Of a stretch of DNA of 60,743 nt, positions 48,772 to 59,400 are shown in pieces. This DNA is from Acidobacteriaceae bacterium. GTDB taxonomy: Bacteria; Acidobacteriota; Terriglobia; Terriglobales; Acidobacteriaceae. The notes beneath the pieces are model-generated. The model searched no databases and was not told where the DNA came from. It saw only the letters and a program-made list of their open reading frames with translations. Where the stretch lies: positions 14,798 to 75,540 of the forward strand of contig PKUV01000029.1 of the NCBI GenBank assembly GCA_003131315.1. Reading direction: 5' to 3'. The translations under genes and the position numbers were made by a program. The first letter of the stretch is position 1; each line of letters opens with the position of its first letter.

Positions 48772-50190
48772 CGCCTTTCCGGCCGTGATCGTCTCCAGCC
48801 CATGCCCGTGTGGGCCGGTTTCGCGAATCCTCAACAGAATGGCGAAGGCAAGCCCGACAAACCCGAGGATCGAGAAGATCCACATGCCGAGCCCGTATCC
48901 TCCCGGGTTATCCAGCCCGGCGTGGGCGTAGTCGTTGGCTCTGCCAATCAGCAGGTTCATGATGAAGAAGCCGATCTGCTGAATCAGGGTCATCAAAGCG
49001 TAAGCGGTACCCAGCCGGTTCTGGTCCACGATATAGGCCACCGAAGGCCACATGACCGCCGGAATCAGCGAGAAAGCCACCCCCATCATGCAGACAGGCA
49101 CAAAGAGCGAAACATTCGAGTATCCCATCATCAAATAAACCGGCATCAACAGGATCGAGGCGAACATCATCAAGAACGCGCGCTTCCCGATCTTGTCGGA
49201 GAGCAATCCGAAAAGAGGGGTCGCAACCATGGCCGAAAGGGGAAGCAGGCTGTTGAAGAATCCCGCCCGCTCGTGCGCCAGTACCCGCATTGCTTCCGAA
49301 GCGCTTATGCCGCCGTGGGTCGCCAGAATCTTATTGGTAAAGAAGTCGATGGCAAATGTACGGAAGGGAAAGATCGCGGAGTAAAAAGTGAAACAGAGAA
49401 TCACGACATACCAATATGGTCGGTTGAAGCCAAAAAACTCTTTCAGAGCCCGCCAAATCTTAACGACAGCTTGCCAGGGCGGCAGTCCACGGATCCGAAA
49501 ACTCTGCCCGAACTCCAGCTTGTCAATGGAACTGGCCTGTCCAAGCTCATACCGCCCCTCTGCCCGGCTTTCGAGCACCCAGTAGGCGGCCGAGCAAACT
49601 ACCGCCAGGACGCCAGCGCCGACTGCCAGCAAGAGGGGTCCTTGCCAGCTTGGCTCGCCGGATGGTCCATTGGGATAAAACACTTTATGCGCCCAAGTCG
49701 GCGAGTTGTCCGCCGCTACTGAGGCCAGACGGGCAATGGTAAGGTTGATCCCGAAGGCAAAGCTCAGCTCTTTGCCCTTAAACCACTTGGCGAGCACGGT
49801 CGTAACCGCAACGATCATGGATTCAGCGCCCAGCCCAAGCACAGTGCGGCCGGCGATCATCACGCCAGGACGCCCGCGCGCGGCGGTGAGCGCGGCTCCC
49901 AGCAGGCAAAGTACGGCAAAGAACGTTATCGCCTTCTTGGTGCCAATTCGGTCAATGATGATGCCGCCGATGAGCAGGGTTGCAACCGCGGCGACGCTAT
50001 AGGCCGAATTCAACCATCCGAACGCGGTGGCGGAAAAACCCAGCTTGTCGATAAAAATGCGTTCCAGCGGGTTGATGCTGTCGTAAATGTAGTAGTTGCC
50101 GCCCATCGCCACGCTGACGAACAGCAGCACGGCCCAGCGGTAAAGACGAGACGGTTCCGGTCGAGCAGTGTCAACCATCGAGGCACTCAT
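48769..50190 (-). CDS. MFS transporter
   Basis: A 473-residue, 12-helix transporter. The MFS loop motif GGIIIDRIGTKKAI is between helices 2 and 3 and LFGLLSDKIGKRAFL between 8 and 9. The N-terminus YRWAVLLFVSVAMGGNYYIYDSINPLERIF resembles the ACS/hexuronate-type group. Substrate unknown. ATG at 50190. Confidence 0.85.
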   Translation of the reverse strand: MSASMVDTARPEPSRLYRWAVLLFVSVAMGGNYYIYDSINPLERIFIDKLGFSATAFGWLNSAYSVAAVATLLIGGIIIDRIGTKKAITFFAVLCLLGAALTAARGRPGVMIAGRTVLGLGAESMIVAVTTVLAKWFKGKELSFAFGINLTIARLASVAADNSPTWAHKVFYPNGPSGEPSWQGPLLLAVGAGVLAVVCSAAYWVLESRAEGRYELGQASSIDKLEFGQSFRIRGLPPWQAVVKIWRALKEFFGFNRPYWYVVILCFTFYSAIFPFRTFAIDFFTNKILATHGGISASEAMRVLAHERAGFFNSLLPLSAMVATPLFGLLSDKIGKRAFLMMFASILLMPVYLMMGYSNVSLFVPVCMMGVAFSLIPAVMWPSVAYIVDQNRLGTAYALMTLIQQIGFFIMNLLIGRANDYAHAGLDNPGGYGLGMWIFSILGFVGLAFAILLRIRETGPHGHGLETITAGKA

Positions 50191-50372
50191 CCTCGGCGCC
50201 GACCGGCGCCTGCATGGTATATTTGGAGAGAATCAACCGACGAAGATAGCAGATTGAAGAAGAGAATGGCTCACCAAACGACGGGGGCTGTGTAAAGGTG
50301 GTTAAGGACGCAGTTTTGTGCCGGCGGATGACGCGGAGTAGAATCTCATTGGAAGTCCAAGAAAATTAGACG

Positions 50373-50591
50373 ATGCTTACCGTGAACGAAGTCATTGCGA
50401 GAGATCCGGAAGTGCTCGGTGGGACCCCCGTCTTTCGCGGCACGCGCGTCCCATTTCAGGCGCTGCTGGACTATCTGGAAGGGGGGCAGATGCTGGTCGA
50501 GTTTCTGGATGACTTTCCCACCGTCACCCGCGATGCTGCCATCTCTGCCCTGGAACAGGGAAAATTGCTTCTTGTTAGCCAACTGGGATGA
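50373..50591 (+). CDS. DUF433-family antitoxin
   Basis: A 72-residue protein: VNEVIARDPEVLGGTPVFRGTRVPFQALLDYLEGG..LVEFLDDFPTVTRDAAISAL, the DUF433 (VapB-type) fold. It ends with the ATGA overlap of a DUF5615-like toxin gene, but that toxin is truncated. So the antitoxin has lost its partner in place. Confidence 0.85.
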   Translation: MLTVNEVIARDPEVLGGTPVFRGTRVPFQALLDYLEGGQMLVEFLDDFPTVTRDAAISALEQGKLLLVSQLG

Positions 50592-50640
50592 AAATTCTCT
50601 TGGACAAGTGCCTTCCTTCGAAAGATGAAAGGCCCTTGGC
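50588..50640 (+). pseudogene. truncated DUF5615-family toxin remnant
   Basis: MKILLDKCLPSK matches the conserved N-terminus of DUF5615 (PIN-like, Mut7-C) toxins that follow DUF433 antitoxins, with the same ATGA overlap. After residue 12 the homology ends in a low-complexity tail near repeat sequence (GAGCCAAAAGCTAAGAGCC). The catalytic residues are lost. Confidence 0.7.
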
Positions 50641-50693
50641 CTCCACGGAACGTGGTGACCAAGAGCCAAAAGCTAAGAGCCAAGAGCCGCTTC

Positions 50694-51272
50694 TTACATC
50701 TTTTCCGTCTTGCCGCCGTATTTCACGGTGCCGTTTTTGTCATTCTGGCGCGCGACATCGTCGTTGTTATAGACGTGAGCGGCCTTCCTGAAACCCTTCG
50801 CTTCACTCGCCACTAGCGCCGCGTCCGCGGTGTGCTCCCGTCCCGTGAAATACATCCAGCCGCCGCGGGCTTCTCCGCGTGGGCCATGCTCTTCATGCAA
50901 ACGCCCTTCACGCGAACGTTCTTCATGAATCGCGTCGTGCATCGGACGACCTTCGCGTCCAATCGGCTCGGGCCACAGGTGAACCTGCGGCGTCGTCAGC
51001 GGAGCGTCGCCGCCCTGGTACCACACGGGCACGGTATAAACCGAACTCGTCGATCCCTGAATCTGCGAAAGAGTCGAGTTGGTCGCGCCGGCAATCAATC
51101 CCGTGGTGGCGTTGCTCGCGCCCACCGGATTCGGCGAAACTGTTTGCAGAGATATCTCCGGCGTGGTCACAAGCGGGATAAACGGGCCGTAGGTTGGGTG
51201 AGGGAAGGGCTGTTGCCCAAAAGCCGCTGCTGCCATCAAAACTACCGCCATCAAAACCAAATAGGGTCGCAT
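50694..51272 (-). CDS. exported hypothetical protein
   Basis: A 192-residue protein with a signal peptide (MRPYLVLMAVVLMAAAAFGQ). Middle region is neutral (TPEISLQTVSPNPVGASNATTG) and the C-terminus is rich in Glu, Arg, Gly and His (HDAIHEERSREGRLHEEHGPRG), then a YFTGREHT stretch. No family recognised. ATG at 51272 follows GGAGGCAG. Confidence 0.65.
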   Translation of the reverse strand: MRPYLVLMAVVLMAAAAFGQQPFPHPTYGPFIPLVTTPEISLQTVSPNPVGASNATTGLIAGATNSTLSQIQGSTSSVYTVPVWYQGGDAPLTTPQVHLWPEPIGREGRPMHDAIHEERSREGRLHEEHGPRGEARGGWMYFTGREHTADAALVASEAKGFRKAAHVYNNDDVARQNDKNGTVKYGGKTEKM

Positions 51273-51497
51273 AACTGCCTCCACAGGGGACTAACACATC
51301 CCCCGTTCAAGTGCAGTTTGCTGGCCAGTTCGTGCTGCGTCGAAGACAGGCAGAATATTCGGAGATTCGCGGCGCTATCGGCCAAACAACCGAGATTCGG
51401 GCGAGTCCCGTCGTCGCGGCTGGTGAAAATCGGTGCGCACAACCTGCAATCGATTGGCGCTGCCGCAATTCTCAACTGCCGATTTCGACCGCCGATC

Positions 51498-52505
51498 TTA
51501 ATTACCTACGTAGCGGGCATACAGACTGCGCGCAATGGCAGTGTCGGTCGTTCCCTTGATGATTGCCCGGCCGTCGGGAAACAGCGTCATTTCGTACGGC
51601 TCGCGCCAGAACTTCAATACAAACTCGTTATGGCGAACGTTGCCGTGAGGCTGAAGGCGGGCGCTCAGTTCTACAAAATCCACCGGGCGCTGCCGCTCGT
51701 GGATCTGCACGGAATTCCTGCCGCACAACGTAATGTGAGGCCGCCCTTCGCCCGCAAGATGAACAAAGTCTCGCAAGCAGGCTCGGCATCCCGCCCGCGG
51801 ATGGATCGTCGCCAACTCCGCCCGTTCGTTACTCCAGACATCCCAGGAAAGCAGCGTCCGCCGCATTTTCGAACGGGCACCCACCAGAAACTTCAACGCC
51901 TCGGTCGCCGCAAGCGACGACACCAGGTTCACGGCAGAATTCAAAATGCCGGCGGTCTCACAGGTCTCCACAGTCCCACGGGGAGATTCGGGAAAAATAC
52001 AGGCCAGACATGCCGTCTCGCCGGGCAGGATGTTCATGGTCACGGCATAGCTGCCGACTGCGGCGGCGTAAATCCAGGCCACGGAGTTTTTCACCGCATA
52101 GTCGTTGATCAGGTAGCGGGTTTCGAAATTGTCGGTACCATCCAGGATCAGGTCAGAGGCTCCGAGCAGGGAGTCAACATTCGCCGGAATCAGGTCGGCG
52201 ACATGGGGCTCGACGACGATCTGCGAGTTGAAGCGCGCGATTTGCCGCGCCGCCGCGATCGCCTTGGGCACAGATTCGCGCGCATCGTTCTCATCGAACA
52301 GCGATTGCCGCTGCAGATTGCTGGGCTCGACGTAGTCGCGGTCGAGAATCCGCAGCCTCCCGATGCCCGAACGCGCCAGCAACGAGGCTAGGGCAGAACC
52401 GGTAGCGCCACACCCGACGATGACCACGCGGGACTGTGACAGCTTTTTCTGGCCCTCCGCTCCGATCTCCTTAAACAACACCTGCCGCGAGTAACGGTCG
52501 TCCAT
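51498..52505 (-). CDS. ThiF/MoeB-family adenylyltransferase
   Basis: A 335-residue E1-like enzyme. VVIVGCGATGSALASLLARSGIGRLRILDRDYVEPSNLQRQ near 24-65 holds the ATP-binding site, and DGTDNFETRYLINDY the magnesium site. Two CxxC pairs (CLAC and CRAC) form the structural zinc. It adenylates the C-terminus of a ubiquitin-like sulfur carrier for thiamine or molybdopterin synthesis; no carrier gene is near. ATG at 52505. Confidence 0.88.
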   Translation of the reverse strand: MDDRYSRQVLFKEIGAEGQKKLSQSRVVIVGCGATGSALASLLARSGIGRLRILDRDYVEPSNLQRQSLFDENDARESVPKAIAAARQIARFNSQIVVEPHVADLIPANVDSLLGASDLILDGTDNFETRYLINDYAVKNSVAWIYAAAVGSYAVTMNILPGETACLACIFPESPRGTVETCETAGILNSAVNLVSSLAATEALKFLVGARSKMRRTLLSWDVWSNERAELATIHPRAGCRACLRDFVHLAGEGRPHITLCGRNSVQIHERQRPVDFVELSARLQPHGNVRHNEFVLKFWREPYEMTLFPDGRAIIKGTTDTAIARSLYARYVGN

Positions 52506-52597
52506 TTCCAAAGCGCTTACCTTAGCGATTACCTTTCCCGGCCTTTCCAACCAGTATTATAGGTTCCGGTCGTCAAACTTGTTCTTGCGAGCAACTT

Positions 52598-55500
52598 GTG
52601 CCGTTTCGCGATTCATCGAACCCGGAAGGTTTCATCGTTCACGAGCCTGAGTCTCGGGAGGGAGTTCTGCGGCTAAGCGGCGCCGCTCGGGTTGTGTTGA
52701 TAATTCTGTTGATGCTCGCGCACCGGGCAAGTTGGGCGGCTGGTTCGCCACCCGCCGGGCAGCAACAACCCCCCGAATCGCCCCCGCAGTTCGGAGCAAA
52801 GTTCGGGACCATCACGCCCTATCTTGGTTTAGCGATGGATCAGATCGAGTTGCCGGGCGTTCCGCCGGAAGAGGCGGCTGTGCTGCTGGCGGCCACGCCG
52901 CTCAAGATTGGCGAACCTCTCACGCGCGAAACCCTGCACGACGCGATGCAGGCTCTTTTTGCCACCGGACGGTTCTCCGATATTCAGGCCGAAGCGGATC
53001 GCACCGACACAGCCGGCGTCAGGCTGCGCTTTCTGACGGTTTCCAATTTTTTCGTGGGCATAGTGACGATCGAAGGCGTTTCCACCAATCCGTCCGCGAA
53101 CCAACTGGCAAGCGCCACCCGCTTACAACTCGGCGAACTCTACGCTCGGGAGAAAATCGACCGCGCTCTGACAGGCATCCAACGAGTGATGGAAGAAAAC
53201 GGATTCCACCAGTCAAAAGTGACGATCTCCGAACAGCGCGACCAGCAGCAACACCAGGTCAACATGACCTTCCATGTCGTCCCCGGGCCGCGTGCTGTAG
53301 TCGGAGAGATCGCTCTGGAAGGGGACGCCGGCTATTCCAAGGAAGAAATCAAGGAGATCGCCAAGCTGCATTCCGGCGATCCGGTCGTCTCGAATCGCAT
53401 CACGCGCGCTCTGCAACGAATTCGCAGTCGCTACCAGAAGCAGGACCGTCTGCTCGCCCAAGTCTCGGTGGCCAGCCGCACCTACCATTCCGAGCGCAAC
53501 ACCGTGGACTACGTCTTCAAAGTGGACCGGGGTTCGGTGGTGGAGATTGCCGCCGAGGGTTTTAGACTCAGCCAGCGCGTGCTGCGTAAGCTGGTGCCAA
53601 TCTATGAAGAAGGCGCGGTCGACGATGATTTACTCAACGAAGGCCGGCGCAACATCACGAACCATATTCAGACCCTTGGTTACTTCGAGGCCACCGTCAG
53701 CGTGAGCCAGCACAGCGCGCAGGACGGCAAGAATTTGCAGGTGGTGTACGCCGTCAATCCCGGGGACCGCCACAAACTCGCTGCCATTCGTATTTCGGGC
53801 AATCGATATTTTCCCGACGACCTGATTCGCTCACGCATGCAGGACCAATCCGCCGGACGCCTGTTCAGTCACGGGCGCTACAGCGAAGTGTTCCTTGAAG
53901 AGGATGTGCGGAGTATCCAGGGTCTCTATCGGGCGAGTGGTTTCCGGCAGGCCGAAGTCACCGGCAAACTGGTTGACAAGTACCAGGGTGATCCGTCGCA
54001 ACTTGCCATCGAGATAGTCGTCAAAGAGGGCCCGCAGACGCGCGTGGCATGGGTCCGCATCGAGGGCAGTTATACCCTTCCGCAGGAACAGCTTCCCGAA
54101 ATTTCCACTGCCGAAGGGCAGGGCTTTGATGAATCGAGTCTGGCGGACGACCGCGACACGATCCTGGGAAAGTATTTCAATAATGGTTTTCCCAATGCCA
54201 CCGTCGACGTCGCCTATGTTGCTGTTCCGTCACCGGACAGCTTGCCGCGCGTCGGCGTGACCTTCTCGATTCATGAAGGCGAGCAATTTTTTGTCAATAG
54301 AGTTTTTCTCGATGGGCTGCACCACACCCGCCCCGGAGTCGCCCACCGCGAAATGCGGGTGCAGCCTAACGCGCCGCTGAGCCAGCAGGACATGCTGGAG
54401 AGCCAGCGCCGCTTGTACGACCTCGGCCTTTTCAAGCAGGTGGACACGGCCATCCAGAACCCGGACGGCACCGAGTCGCGCAAGAACGTGCTCGTCACTG
54501 CGCGCGAGGCGGATCGGTATACGTTCGATTACGGCATCGGTTTCGAGTTCCAGACCGGACAGCCCTCAGTCGAAACCAACCAACCACTCGGGCGGACCGG
54601 CGTCAGCCCCAGAGTGTCCTTCGGGGTCAGCCGCATCAACGTGGGCGGTCGCCATCAGACCCTCACCATGAAGACCAACCTCAGCCGCCTGCAGCAGAGA
54701 GGGCTCGTCAATTTCGACGTTCCCAAACTGCTGAACCGGGACCTTCGTTTCTCGGCCACTGGGTTTTACGACAACACCGTAGACGTCTCCACCTTTACTT
54801 CGGAACGTCTGGAGGGCACTCTGCAAATATTGCAAGTACTGTACAAAGTGCCCGACCGCGAACTAACGACGATCTCCTACCGTTTCAGTTATCGCCGCGT
54901 ACAGGCCAGCAAGATTCAGGTCACCGACAACCTCATTCCGCTCCTCTCGAAGCCAACCCGGGTAGGAACTCCCAATTTTCTCTACGTGCGTAACCGGCGC
55001 GATAACGATCTGGAAAGCACGCGCGGGAGCTACACCACCGTCGAAGGCGGTGTTGCCGCTAGCTATTTTGGCTCCGAGGCCGACTTCAGCCGGTTAATGG
55101 TCAAGAACGCCACCTATCACACGTTTTCGCGAAATCGCAGCACGGGACAAGGATTCGTCTTCGCCCGCTCCACCAGCGTCGGGATTGAGAATCCTTTCGG
55201 AAGCACGGTTCTACTGGATCCGGCGGAAGCGGTGCCAACCGGCCACACCCTTGTTCCTCTGCCGGAGCGGTTCTTCAGCGGCGGGGGCAACTCCCATCGC
55301 GGGTTTGGGTTAAATCAGGCAGGACCACGCGACCCGTTCACCGGATTTCCCGTCGGTGGCAGCGCTGTGTTCCTCAACAATCTGGAGCTGCGTTTCCCAA
55401 ACGTTACTGTGCCTTACCTTCTGGACAACATCGGCTTTTCGATTTTTCACGATATGGGCAATGTTTTTGCGCGGCCACAGGAAATGGTCCGCAGCCTGGG

Positions 55501-55777
55501 GCGCTTTCACCAGCCCGACCAACAGCTCTGTTTTCATGAGGACACGCACCTGAAGTGCAACTACAACTATGTTTCGCATGCCGTTGGCCTGGGAGTGCGC
55601 TATCAGACTCCGATCGGACCGTTGCGCTTTGACTTCGGATACAATTTAAATCCGCCGGCCTTTCCCAGCTACACTAACATCACGACTAACACGGTGACTG
55701 GGCACTCGGTCGGGCAGTTTGGGGTACAACGCGCCGGGCATTTTAACTTTTCGTTCAGCGTCGGGCAGTCTTTCTGA
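52598..55777 (+). CDS. BamA/TamA-family outer-membrane assembly protein
   Basis: A 1059-residue protein. N-terminal hydrophobic signal (VVLIILLMLAHRASWAA) at about 32-48, several POTRA domains (about 70-600), and a C-terminal Omp85 barrel (about 620-1059) ending FNFSFSVGQSF, with a terminal Phe. It probably folds proteins into the outer membrane, acting with the downstream TamB homologue; BamA and TamA cannot be told apart with certainty. GTG start at 52598. Confidence 0.88.
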   Translation: MPFRDSSNPEGFIVHEPESREGVLRLSGAARVVLIILLMLAHRASWAAGSPPAGQQQPPESPPQFGAKFGTITPYLGLAMDQIELPGVPPEEAAVLLAATPLKIGEPLTRETLHDAMQALFATGRFSDIQAEADRTDTAGVRLRFLTVSNFFVGIVTIEGVSTNPSANQLASATRLQLGELYAREKIDRALTGIQRVMEENGFHQSKVTISEQRDQQQHQVNMTFHVVPGPRAVVGEIALEGDAGYSKEEIKEIAKLHSGDPVVSNRITRALQRIRSRYQKQDRLLAQVSVASRTYHSERNTVDYVFKVDRGSVVEIAAEGFRLSQRVLRKLVPIYEEGAVDDDLLNEGRRNITNHIQTLGYFEATVSVSQHSAQDGKNLQVVYAVNPGDRHKLAAIRISGNRYFPDDLIRSRMQDQSAGRLFSHGRYSEVFLEEDVRSIQGLYRASGFRQAEVTGKLVDKYQGDPSQLAIEIVVKEGPQTRVAWVRIEGSYTLPQEQLPEISTAEGQGFDESSLADDRDTILGKYFNNGFPNATVDVAYVAVPSPDSLPRVGVTFSIHEGEQFFVNRVFLDGLHHTRPGVAHREMRVQPNAPLSQQDMLESQRRLYDLGLFKQVDTAIQNPDGTESRKNVLVTAREADRYTFDYGIGFEFQTGQPSVETNQPLGRTGVSPRVSFGVSRINVGGRHQTLTMKTNLSRLQQRGLVNFDVPKLLNRDLRFSATGFYDNTVDVSTFTSERLEGTLQILQVLYKVPDRELTTISYRFSYRRVQASKIQVTDNLIPLLSKPTRVGTPNFLYVRNRRDNDLESTRGSYTTVEGGVAASYFGSEADFSRLMVKNATYHTFSRNRSTGQGFVFARSTSVGIENPFGSTVLLDPAEAVPTGHTLVPLPERFFSGGGNSHRGFGLNQAGPRDPFTGFPVGGSAVFLNNLELRFPNVTVPYLLDNIGFSIFHDMGNVFARPQEMVRSLGRFHQPDQQLCFHEDTHLKCNYNYVSHAVGLGVRYQTPIGPLRFDFGYNLNPPAFPSYTNITTNTVTGHSVGQFGVQRAGHFNFSFSVGQSF

Positions 55778-56484
55778 TGAAACTCCGCCGGATCAAACTC
55801 GGAACGATCAAACTCGGGAAGCATTGCGCGGTTGCGATGGCGGTGAGTATGGCGCTGGCGACCTCATCGCTGGGCGGTCAGATCGTCGATCGTGTGGTTA
55901 CCAACGTTAACGGCCACGTGGTTTTGCAGAGCGATTGGGAACAGGAAGTGGCCTTCGAGGCCTTTTCGAATGGCCGCGATCCAGACTCGTTCACCTCGGC
56001 CGAGCGCAACGCTGCCCTCGATCGCCTGATTGATCGGGAACTGCTGCGGGAGCAGGTTCGGCCGTCTCAACCAGCTCCCGCCGAGCAGGTCGCTGCCCGC
56101 GTTGCCGAAGTCCGCAAGCTCCATCCGGATTGCACAACCGACGACGGATGGCACGCCACGCTGCAACGTTATGGGCTGACCCAAAGCTCACTTGAGAAAC
56201 GTCTGAGCGACGAGATCCAGCTCATGAAGCTCGTGGAAGACCGTCTGCGTCCCTCGATCCAGATTGATCAGCGGGCGGTGGAGACCTACTACAACGATCG
56301 GTTGCTGCCGGATATGAAACGGGCCGGCAGTCGCGCAACACCGTTGCCCGAAGTCTTTGGCCGAATTAAGGATTTGCTGGCTGAGCGAAAAATGAACGAA
56401 CTGCTCTCTGGGTGGCTGGCGAGTCTGCGCTCTGGAAGCCATATCTTCACTCCTGAATCCAGTGCCGGAGAGCGGAACCGTTGA
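55777..56484 (+). CDS. SurA-like periplasmic chaperone without a PPIase domain
   Basis: A 235-residue protein with a signal peptide and the SurA N-terminal domain (QIVDRVVTNVNGHVVLQSDWEQEVAFEAF, LIDRELLREQV, ..LTQSSLEKRLSDEIQLMKLVEDRL). The parvulin domains of SurA are missing. Its ATG overlaps the stop of the BamA/TamA gene by one base. Likely a chaperone for the barrel protein. Confidence 0.75.
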   Translation: MKLRRIKLGTIKLGKHCAVAMAVSMALATSSLGGQIVDRVVTNVNGHVVLQSDWEQEVAFEAFSNGRDPDSFTSAERNAALDRLIDRELLREQVRPSQPAPAEQVAARVAEVRKLHPDCTTDDGWHATLQRYGLTQSSLEKRLSDEIQLMKLVEDRLRPSIQIDQRAVETYYNDRLLPDMKRAGSRATPLPEVFGRIKDLLAERKMNELLSGWLASLRSGSHIFTPESSAGERNR

Positions 56485-59400
56485 GCGAGCCGTCTCCTCC
56501 CCAGCGCCGGCGCATTCTGTGGAAGCTCTTTCTGCTGTTCTGCGTTTTCAGCCTGATTGGATTCGGGCTGCTCGGCTGGTACGTCACTACGGATTCCTTT
56601 CAGCAGATGGTCCGCCGCCGGGTGGTCGAGTCGGTTGAGAAAATCACGGGCGGCCGCGTCGAACTCGGGGAACTGCACACCATTCCGTTCCGCCTGCGCG
56701 TGGACGCTCGCAACCTCACCATCCACGGTCGCGAAGCTTCGGACCAGGTCCCATTTCTGCGGGTCGACCGCCTGCAAGCGGAAATGAAAATCATTTCGCT
56801 CTTCAGCACCACGATCGGATTGCATTCTCTGGTGCTCGAGCATCCCGTCGCCCATGTCATTGCCTATCCCGATGGCACCACCAACGTTCCCGCGCCGCAA
56901 GTGAGTCTTTCCTCCGACCAGGGGCCGGTGGAGCAACTCATCTCGTTTTCGGTTTCGCGCATCGAGGTGCAGCGGGGCGAGCTTCTGTGGGAAGACCAAA
57001 AAATGCCGTTCGATTTTGACGCCCGCGACCTGGCGCTGCTTTTGAATTACTCCTTGCTGCGGCGGCAATACGAAGCCCGACTACTTGCGGGAAGCGTCGC
57101 CACGCGCTTTCAACAATATCCCTCGTTTGTGTGGCGGGCGGATGCTTCGCTGGTTCTGGCCCGCGGACGCGCCGACATCAGCAGTTTGACGGTGACTTCC
57201 GGAAAATCTGAAATTCACTTCGCGGGCCGCCTGCAGGACTTTCACAACCCCCAGGTGAGCGGTGATTATCATGGCCTCGCGGATCTCGGCGAACTCGCGT
57301 CCCTGTCGCGGCAGGTGCAAGTTCGCAAAGGTACGGCCCAGTTCGAGGGCAAAGGTTCCTGGAGCCTGCAGAATTTTTCCACCCAGGGAACCGTGCAGGC
57401 CAAAGACATCGAATGGTCGAACGGGAAGCTGTCGATGCGGAATGGCCGCATCACCGCAGGGTTCTCCGTCACCCCGGAGCGCTTCCGCGTTTCCTCGATC
57501 AAGGCGAACCTGCTCGGCGGCGACCTGCTGGGCGATGCCGACGTGACGAACTGGCAGAGTTCGCTCCAAGGCTCGCTCGAACCGTCGCCGGCTCCAGGGC
57601 GGCGCCATGTGATTGGACGAGTCCCGCCGGGCAGTCTTCAGCGCGGTTCGGTGCGCCTGCAATTGACGGGCTTCCCGCTGCTCCCGGCCCTGGAGATACT
57701 GAGCTCAAAAAGACTTCCACTGGATCGCCTCGATCTTTCCGGAAATGCGAGCGGCAATGTTGAGATGCTCTGGGTTGGCTCGATCCGTGACGCGGAAACT
57801 CGCCTGAACCTTAGCGTTGCGCCACCGCTAAAGCCGACGCCGAGCGAGATTCCAGTGCGCGGCCAGATTGATGGCATCTACCGCGGATCGCGCGACGAGT
57901 TGGAAGTGAGCCAACTTCACCTAACAACACCAGGCTCTGAAATCACCGCCGTGGGCAATCTGGCCGCGACCTCATCGCTTCGATTCTCGTTCACCAGCCA
58001 CAACCTGAAGGAGTGGACACCGCTGATCGAAGCAGCCTACGGATCCAGGAATTTGCCCTTCACCGTTCACGGCTGGGCGAGCCTTACCGGCAACGCCAGC
58101 GGCAGGCTCTCTGCGCTTTCCGTCAGCGGAAACCTCGAAGTCTACGACTTTGACACTACCTTGCCGGCGACCGAACGAGTCTCCTCTCGAGTTGTTCACT
58201 GGGACGCACTCTCCACCGTCATCCAGTACTCCAGCAATCGTTTAGCCGCGCGCAATGGGTCGCTCATTCATGGCCACACCGCGGCGCACTTCGACGCCAG
58301 TGCCGCACTTACGGGGGGTGCACTTCAGGAGAGCGATCCTTTTACATTGCACTTTGACGTCCGCAACGCTGACGTCGCGGAGCTCGTTCAATTGGCCGGA
58401 GTTGCTCAGCCGTTCGCTGGCACTCTCGATATGTCCGCCACCATTTCGGGCACGCGCACCAATCCCCACGGGGATGGACACCTCGATCTTCACAATGGCA
58501 TGGTCTACGGAGTGGGCGTTCCTTTGTTGAAGAGCGATCTCCGCCTCGCCGGTGGCGAGCTTCAGTTCAACAACATCGATGCCAGTGCCTACGATGCTCC
58601 ACTTTCCGGGAGCGCCGCCGTCAGCACGTCGAGCAAGGAGTTTCGCCTGAATCTTTCCGGACGTAACCTCGATCTCGCCCGTTTGCCGCGCCTGCAGACC
58701 AGCCGGCTCACAGCGGATGGCGTCGCCGATTTCACGGTGCGAATCAGCGGCACTCCCGAGCAGCCTTCGATCGAAGCGCACGTCCATCTCAAGGACCTCG
58801 CCTTGGACAAGGAGCGCGCCGGAGATTTCTACATCGACGCGGTCACTCACGGACGGCAGCTCGATCTCAAGGCACACTCGGACTTCGATAAAGCTGACTT
58901 GACCATTCTGGGCAGCGTCGGATTAGAGCATGACTTTCCTGCGGATCTGAACCTGGCCTTCCATCATCTGGATGCCGATTCGCTTCTTCGCATTTACTTG
59001 CCGGGAAAGATCACGGGACACTCTTCTCTGGAAGGGACGCTCCACGTTCGCGGTCCCCTGCGCACTCCACGCGATTTAAAAGCGGCCGCCGAACTCCAGT
59101 CGTTCAGCGCCGAGGTCGGGCACGTGCAGGTACAAAATGTCGATCCCATTCGCTTCGAGGTCGCGAATCAAATCCTGCTGGTCGAAAACCTCCACCTCGC
59201 AGGAAGTGGAACCGATTTCACCGCCCACGGCCGGGCGCATTTGACCGGCGCGCAAGAGCTCGACATCCGTCTGGACGGCTCGGTCAATATGACGCTCTTG
59301 CAGTCTCTCAACCCCAAAATTCTGGCGCGTGGCACCTTGGGCGTAAACCTCAACGCAGGCGGTACGCTCTCGCAGCCCGTGCTGCAAGGACGTCTGGAAG

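Noticed and set aside
50191-50372. Gene-end duplicate flanking the DUF433 module
   Set aside because: Checked both sides for pieces of the MFS 5' end or the exported protein 3' end; none found, so this TA does not follow the scar pattern.
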